A stretch of DNA of 64,000 nucleotides from Pseudomonas sp. SL4(2022) (GTDB lineage Bacteria; Pseudomonadota; Gammaproteobacteria; Pseudomonadales; Pseudomonadaceae): NCBI RefSeq assembly GCF_026625725.1, contig NZ_CP113060.1, positions 744,001-808,000 on the forward strand, given 5' to 3'. How positions within the stretch are numbered: the first letter of the stretch is position 1; the number at the start of each line of letters is the position of its first letter. Made by a program: the position numbers and the translations under genes. The notes under the pieces were generated by a model that was not told where the DNA came from, did no database searches, and worked only from the letters and a program-made list of their open reading frames with translations. Shown here piece after piece: positions 58,484 through 64,000 of the stretch.

Positions 58484-59397
58484 TATTGCGCTGCCTCTGT
58501 CGAAGTGGCGGGGGACGCTGGCGCATCCGCCGCTTGGCCAGCAGGTTGTGCCTGCTGCAGAATTTCCCGATCCAGAGCCTCTTGGGCCTGTGCCGATTCA
58601 GTAGCGCGTTGCTCCGGGGTACGCGGATCGGTGAACACCAGCAGCATGTAACGGCTGCGGTTCAGCATGGCCGTGGGCACTGCACGAACGATGGCAAACG
58701 GTTGCCCGGAGTCGTGAATCACTTCACTGACCATGGCCACCGGATAACCGGCAGGGAAACGTTGACCAAGACCGGAGCTGACCAGCAGATCGCCCTCTTT
58801 TATATCCGCCGTGTCCGCCACATGACGCAGTTCCAGTCGTTCGGGGTTACCCGTACCACTGGCGATGGCGCGCAGGCCGTTGCGATTGACCTGCACCGGG
58901 ATGCTGTGGGTCGTGTCGGTGAGCAACAGCACGCGCGAGGTATAAGGCATCACCTCAACCACCTGGCCCATAAGACCGCGCGCATCCAGCACAGGCTGCC
59001 CCATCACCACCCCGTCCTTTTCGCCTTTGTCGATCAGAATGCGGTGAGTAAAGGGGTTGGGGTCAATGCCGATCAGCTCGGTGGCCAGCACATCCTCATC
59101 GACCAACGCTGCGGAGTTGAGGAGTTCACGCAAGCGCACGTTCTGCTCGGTGAGGGCAGCGAGCTTCTGCAGGCGACGCTGCATCATCAGTTGCTCGGCT
59201 TTGAGCTTTTCGTTTTCGGCGGTCAGTTCGCTACGGGTACTCAGCTCCTGTGTGGCACTTTCCCACAGACGTACCGGCAGGCGTCCGGCCCAGTAGACCG
59301 GCTCGACAATCAGGCCCAGCTGCGCGCGCAGCGGCTGCAACAGGGTGAAGCGCGCATCGACCACCATCAGCGCAGCCGACAGCACGGTGAACACCAA
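58483..59397 (-). CDS. mreC: Rod shape-determining protein MreC
   Basis: Periplasmic elongasome scaffold that activates PBP2. One membrane helix, a coiled-coil (ELSTRSELTAENEKLKAEQLMMQRRLQKLAALTEQNVRLRELL) and the double-barrel domain (VDEDVLATELIGIDPNPFTHRILIDKGEKDGV) are followed by an Ala/Gln-rich tail. The coordinate given is the first TTG. The frame continues upstream, however, with conserved-looking I-K-P-L-F-A-K-G-P-S-L-G-V-R-L to an in-frame TGA. A strong GAGGAG stands six bases before an ATC codon at 59442, so the true start may be that ATC (see findings). Confidence 0.93.
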   Translation of the reverse strand: MVFTVLSAALMVVDARFTLLQPLRAQLGLIVEPVYWAGRLPVRLWESATQELSTRSELTAENEKLKAEQLMMQRRLQKLAALTEQNVRLRELLNSAALVDEDVLATELIGIDPNPFTHRILIDKGEKDGVVMGQPVLDARGLMGQVVEVMPYTSRVLLLTDTTHSIPVQVNRNGLRAIASGTGNPERLELRHVADTADIKEGDLLVSSGLGQRFPAGYPVAMVSEVIHDSGQPFAIVRAVPTAMLNRSRYMLLVFTDPRTPEQRATESAQAQEALDREILQQAQPAGQAADAPASPATSTEAAQ

Positions 59398-59530
59398 CAG
59401 GCGTACACCCAGTGAAGGACCTTTGGCAAATAGCGGTTTGATCGGCAGCTCCTCACAGCGTCAGGCAGCAAAACAAAAGCTGCAAGCGGGGAACCCCCGG
59501 CTTGCAGCTCAAGACTTGGAGCGGTCGCGC

Positions 59531-60580
<1,050 letters not shown>

Positions 60581-60612
60581 CTAGGCAACGCGTGGGTAAA
60601 AAAGTGCGGCAA

Positions 60613-60641
60613 ACTCTAACAACGGCAGGGATTTTGAGCAA
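60613..60641 (-). promoter_or_regulatory. Predicted sigma-70 promoter of mreB
   Basis: On the minus strand TTGCTC (60641-60636) and TAGAGT (60618-60613) are 17 bp apart, about 45 bp before the mreB ATG. The 239-bp gap to gatC is divergent and must also hold the gat promoter, for which TTTTGA-N17-TAGATT (60632-60660, plus strand) is a weaker candidate overlapping this one. Confidence 0.45.
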
Positions 60642-60807
60642 GGCACCAATATGTTAGATTGCCGGTTTTTCCGGGCTTTACGGCCCATCATCGCGGCCTT
60701 TGACCGCCACCTGTCACGGTCCGTTCCCTGCACATTCATGCATGACGACCCACTCACATTTCCAAAGGCGAGCCGCAATTGCTTTGCCTTATTTAGGGAG
60801 AAACCTG

Positions 60808-61095
60808 ATGGCGCTTGACCGCTCCGACGTGGAGAAAATCGCTCATCTGGCTCGACTGGGCCTGAATGAAGCCGATATCCCGGGTACCACCGAGACCCTC
60901 AATAACATTCTCGGCCTGATTGACCAGATGCAAGCCGTCAATACCGACGGCATCGAGCCGCTGGCTCACCCACTGGAAGCCACACAGCGCCTGCGTGCCG
61001 ACCAGGTCACCGAACGCAACCAGCGCGAGGCCTATCAGGCCATCGCCCCTGCCGTGGAAAACGGCCTGTACCTGGTTCCGAAAGTCATCGAGTAA
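60808..61095 (+). CDS. gatC: Asp/Glu-tRNA amidotransferase subunit GatC
   Basis: 95-residue subunit that holds GatA and GatB together. The start [25 protein letters not shown] is the standard family N-terminus, and the end [10 protein letters not shown] is conserved. The ATG at 60808 follows AGGGAG. First gene of gatCAB, needed to convert Asp-tRNA(Asn) and/or Glu-tRNA(Gln). Confidence 0.95.
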   Translation: MALDRSDVEKIAHLARLGLNEADIPGTTETLNNILGLIDQMQAVNTDGIEPLAHPLEATQRLRADQVTERNQREAYQAIAPAVENGLYLVPKVIE

Positions 61096-61111
61096 GGGAA
61101 AAAGCCTAGCC

Positions 61112-62563
61112 ATGCATCAATTTACCCTGGCCGAGATCGCCCGCGGACTCGCCGACAAACAGTTTTCCGCCGAAGAACTGACCCGCAGCCTGTTGGCGCG
61201 CATCGCCCAACTCGACCTGCAGCTCAACAGCTTTATCACCGTCACCGAAGACCTGGCCCTGAGCCAGGCCAAAGCGGCCGACGCACGCCGCGCAAGTGGC
61301 GAGAACGGCGCCCTGCTCGGCGCACCGATTGCGCACAAAGACCTGTTTTGTACGCAAGACGTGCTGACCACTTGCGCGTCGAAAATCCTCACCGGCTTCA
61401 AGGCCCCTTACAACGCCACCGTGGTCGAGAAGCTCGCCAGCGCTGGCGCCGTGACCCTGGGCAAGCTGAACATGGACGAATTCGCCATGGGTTCAGCCAA
61501 CGAATCCAGCCACTACGGCGCGGTGAAAAACCCTTGGGACCTGAGCCGCGTGCCCGGCGGTTCTTCCGGCGGTTCAGCTGCCGCAGTGGCTGCACGCCTG
61601 CTGCCAGCAGCCACTGGCACCGACACGGGCGGTTCAATTCGCCAGCCGGCCGCACTGACCAACCTCACCGGGATCAAGCCGACCTATGGACGGGTATCCC
61701 GATGGGGCATGATTGCCTACGCCTCCAGCCTCGACCAGGGCGGCCCACTGGCGCGCACCGCTGAAGACTGCGCCCTGATGCTGCAAGCCATGGCTGGCTT
61801 CGACACCAAGGACTCCACCAGCGTCGATCAACCGGTGGATGACTACCTTGCCGCCCTCAGCCAGCCGCTCGCCGGCCTGCGCATCGGCCTGCCGAAGGAG
61901 TACTTCGGCGCGGGTCTGGATGCGCGCATCGGCGAAAAAGTGATGGCCGTGGTGGAAGAGCTGAAAAAGCTCGGCGCAACCGTCAAGGACATCTCGCTGC
62001 CGAATATGCAACACGCGATTCCGGCCTACTACGTGATCGCACCCGCCGAAGCCAGCTCCAACCTGTCCCGATTCGACGGCGTACGCTTCGGCTACCGCTG
62101 CGAGAACCCGAAAGACTTGCAGGATCTGTACAAGCGCTCACGTGGCGAAGGCTTTGGTGCGGAAGTGAAGCGCCGGATTATGGTCGGCACCTACGCGCTG
62201 TCCGCTGGCTACTACGACGCGTACTACCTCAAGGCACAGAAAATCCGCCGCCTGATCAAAAATGATTTTGTCGCGGCTTTTAAGGATGTTGACGTGATCC
62301 TCGGCCCGACCACGCCAAACCTGGCCTGGAAGCTCGGCGAAAAGAACAACGACCCGGTCGCCGCCTACCTGGAAGACATCTACACCATCACCGCCAACCT
62401 CGCCGGCATCCCCGGCCTGTCGATGCCTGCCGGCTTCGTTGATGGCTTGCCGGTCGGTGTTCAGCTGCTCGGCAACTACTTCCAGGAAGGCCGCCTGCTT
62501 AACGTCGCCCACCAGTACCAACAGGTCACTGACTGGCACCAACATGCACCGAGCGGATTCTGA
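61112..62563 (+). CDS. gatA: Asp/Glu-tRNA amidotransferase subunit GatA
   Basis: 483-residue amidase-signature subunit that releases ammonia from glutamine. The Ser-cisSer-Lys triad is visible: Lys in APIAHKDLF, and serines in [15 protein letters not shown] and [13 protein letters not shown]. The ATG at 61112 ([23 protein letters not shown]) follows AAGGGAAAAAG. A longer frame back into gatC is not real. It is 16 bp after gatC and 11 bp before gatB. Confidence 0.96.
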   Translation: MHQFTLAEIARGLADKQFSAEELTRSLLARIAQLDLQLNSFITVTEDLALSQAKAADARRASGENGALLGAPIAHKDLFCTQDVLTTCASKILTGFKAPYNATVVEKLASAGAVTLGKLNMDEFAMGSANESSHYGAVKNPWDLSRVPGGSSGGSAAAVAARLLPAATGTDTGGSIRQPAALTNLTGIKPTYGRVSRWGMIAYASSLDQGGPLARTAEDCALMLQAMAGFDTKDSTSVDQPVDDYLAALSQPLAGLRIGLPKEYFGAGLDARIGEKVMAVVEELKKLGATVKDISLPNMQHAIPAYYVIAPAEASSNLSRFDGVRFGYRCENPKDLQDLYKRSRGEGFGAEVKRRIMVGTYALSAGYYDAYYLKAQKIRRLIKNDFVAAFKDVDVILGPTTPNLAWKLGEKNNDPVAAYLEDIYTITANLAGIPGLSMPAGFVDGLPVGVQLLGNYFQEGRLLNVAHQYQQVTDWHQHAPSGF

Positions 62564-62574
62564 GGACGACTGAC

Positions 62575-64000
62575 ATGCAATGGGAAACCGTAATCGGGCT
62601 GGAAATTCACGCCCAACTCAGCACCCAATCGAAGATTTTTTCCGCCAGTGCCATCGCCTTTGGTGCCGAGCCCAACACCCAGGCCAGCCTGGTTGACTTG
62701 GGCATGCCCGGCACCCTGCCGGTGCTCAATGCTGAAGCCGTACGCATGGCCTGCAAATTCGGCCTGGCGATTGACGCCGAAATCGCGCCACAGAACGTCT
62801 TTGCGCGCAAAAACTACTTCTACCCGGACCTGCCCAAGGGCTACCAGACCAGCCAGATGGATCACCCCATCGTCGGCAAGGGCTTCCTCGACATCACCCT
62901 GGAAGACGGCACCAGCAAACGCATCGGCATCACCCGCGCCCACCTGGAAGAAGACGCCGGCAAGAGCCTGCACGAAGACTTCCACGGCATGAGTGGCATC
63001 GACCTCAACCGTGCCGGCACGCCGCTGCTGGAAATCGTTTCCGAGCCGGACATCCGCTCGGCGAAAGAAGCGGTGGCCTACGTTAAGGCGATCCATGCGC
63101 TGGTGCGCTACCTCGGCATCTGCGACGGCAACATGGCCGAAGGCTCGCTGCGCTGCGACTGCAACGTCTCGGTGCGCCCGGTCGGCCAGGCCGAGTTCGG
63201 CACCCGCGCCGAGATCAAGAACGTCAACTCGTTCCGCTTTATCGAAAAAGCCATCAACCATGAAGTGCAACGGCAGATCGAGCTAATCGAAGACGGCGGC
63301 AAGGTGGTGCAGGAAACCCGCCTGTACGACCCGAACAAGGACCAGACGCGCTCCATGCGCAGCAAGGAAGAAGCCAACGATTACCGCTACTTCCCCTGCC
63401 CGGACCTGCTGCCGGTGGTGATCGAACAGAGCTTCCTCGATGAAGTACGCGCCAGCCTGCCGGAGTTGCCGGTGCAGAAACGTGAGCGTTTCGAAGCGCA
63501 GTTTGCGCTGTCCGCCTACGACGCCACTGTATTGGCCGCCAGCCGCGAACTGGCCGACTACTTTGAAGCCGTCGAGAAGACCTGCGGTGATGCCAAGCTG
63601 TCGGCCAACTGGGTGATGGGCGAGCTATCCAGCCTGCTCAACAGCGACAACCTGGACATCGACCAGTCGCCGGTCTCGGCTGAACAGCTCGGCGGCATGA
63701 TCCTGCGCATCAAGGACAACACCATCAGCGGCAAGATCGCCAAGATGGTCTTTGAAGCCCTGGCTGCCGGTGAAGGCGCAACGGCTGACGAGGTGATCGA
63801 GAAGAAAGGCCTCAAGCAGGTCACCGACTCGGGCGCCATCGAAGCTATGCTGGATGAAGTGCTGGCTGCCAATGCCGAACAGGTCGAGCAGTACCGCGCG
63901 GCGGATGAAGCCAAACGCGGCAAAATGTTCGGCTTCTTCGTCGGCCAGGCCATGAAAGCCTCGAAAGGCAAAGCCAACCCCGGCCAGGTGAACGAACTGC
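62575..64000 (+). CDS. gatB: Asp/Glu-tRNA amidotransferase subunit GatB, partial at window end
   Basis: tRNA-binding kinase/transamidase subunit. It begins [23 protein letters not shown] and carries the GatB signature [33 protein letters not shown] and the C-terminal YqeY-like domain ([23 protein letters not shown]) follow. The 475 visible codons leave only a few residues beyond the window end ([16 protein letters not shown]), as full proteins are about 480 residues. Confidence 0.96.
   Translation, partial: MQWETVIGLEIHAQLSTQSKIFSASAIAFGAEPNTQASLVDLGMPGTLPVLNAEAVRMACKFGLAIDAEIAPQNVFARKNYFYPDLPKGYQTSQMDHPIVGKGFLDITLEDGTSKRIGITRAHLEEDAGKSLHEDFHGMSGIDLNRAGTPLLEIVSEPDIRSAKEAVAYVKAIHALVRYLGICDGNMAEGSLRCDCNVSVRPVGQAEFGTRAEIKNVNSFRFIEKAINHEVQRQIELIEDGGKVVQETRLYDPNKDQTRSMRSKEEANDYRYFPCPDLLPVVIEQSFLDEVRASLPELPVQKRERFEAQFALSAYDATVLAASRELADYFEAVEKTCGDAKLSANWVMGELSSLLNSDNLDIDQSPVSAEQLGGMILRIKDNTISGKIAKMVFEALAAGEGATADEVIEKKGLKQVTDSGAIEAMLDEVLAANAEQVEQYRAADEAKRGKMFGFFVGQAMKASKGKANPGQVNEL

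Overview
The window is a high-GC chromosomal segment from a Pseudomonas-type gammaproteobacterium. Evidence: the long run cysNC-cysD, nif3, algW, hisC-hisD-hisG-murA-ibaG-mlaBCDEF, kdsD-kdsC-lptC-lptA-lptB-rpoN-hpf-ptsN-rapZ-ptsO, pmbA/yjgA/tldD, nitrilase-yhdP-rng-maf-mreDCB and gatCAB is the core order known from Pseudomonas. The short HisG, fused CysNC, bifunctional-type AlgW protease and CueR copper genes fit the same group. I saw no tRNA, rRNA, CRISPR array, intact transposase or prophage gene. The species was not determined.

Layout. 1-4.0 kb: an RND efflux operon (permease cut by the window edge, then its adaptor) divergent from a TetR repressor, with a palindromic operator between them. 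4.0-7.2 kb: copper homeostasis (copZ, copA, cueR), with a CueR-type box in front of both copZ and copA. 7.3-17.1 kb: accessory metabolic genes (HAD phosphatase, TesB thioesterase, HDAC-like deacylase, class C beta-lactamase, methyltransferase, an AT-rich nucleotidyltransferase, a PLP aminotransferase, a flavoprotein, a REC-CheX response regulator with a PAS partner, a VOC protein). 17.2-22.5 kb: rhlE, zapE, trpS, a small hydrolase and zapG. 22.5-24.2 kb: an AT-rich interruption with a decayed copy of the zapG 3' end, two related 52-bp palindromes and one secreted protein of unknown function. 24.2-29.2 kb: sulfate activation (cysD, cysNC), nif3, algW. 29.2-32.2 kb: a TonB-dependent receptor and a DUF4198 periplasmic protein behind a Zur-like box. 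32.2-40.2 kb: his/murA/mla genes. 40.2-47.5 kb: Kdo and LPS transport, rpoN and the nitrogen PTS. 47.5-64 kb: TldD/PmbA protease, envelope and cell-shape genes, and the GatCAB amidotransferase, with gatB cut by the end of the window.

How it works together. Much of the core is envelope biogenesis: phospholipid transport (Mla), Kdo synthesis (KdsCD), LPS export (LptCAB), peptidoglycan precursor synthesis (MurA), elongasome (MreBCD), YhdP, and AlgW, which senses envelope stress. Metal and drug responses (RND pump, copper system, candidate zinc-responsive receptor) cluster in the left half.

Most notable points: mlaF has no stop codon at its expected place because a G run appears one base short; mreC lacks a convincing standard start codon; the 'siderophore receptor' is preceded by a Zur-like rather than a clear Fur-like site; and the zapG-cysNC gap holds a small island with paired palindromes and a gene relic.
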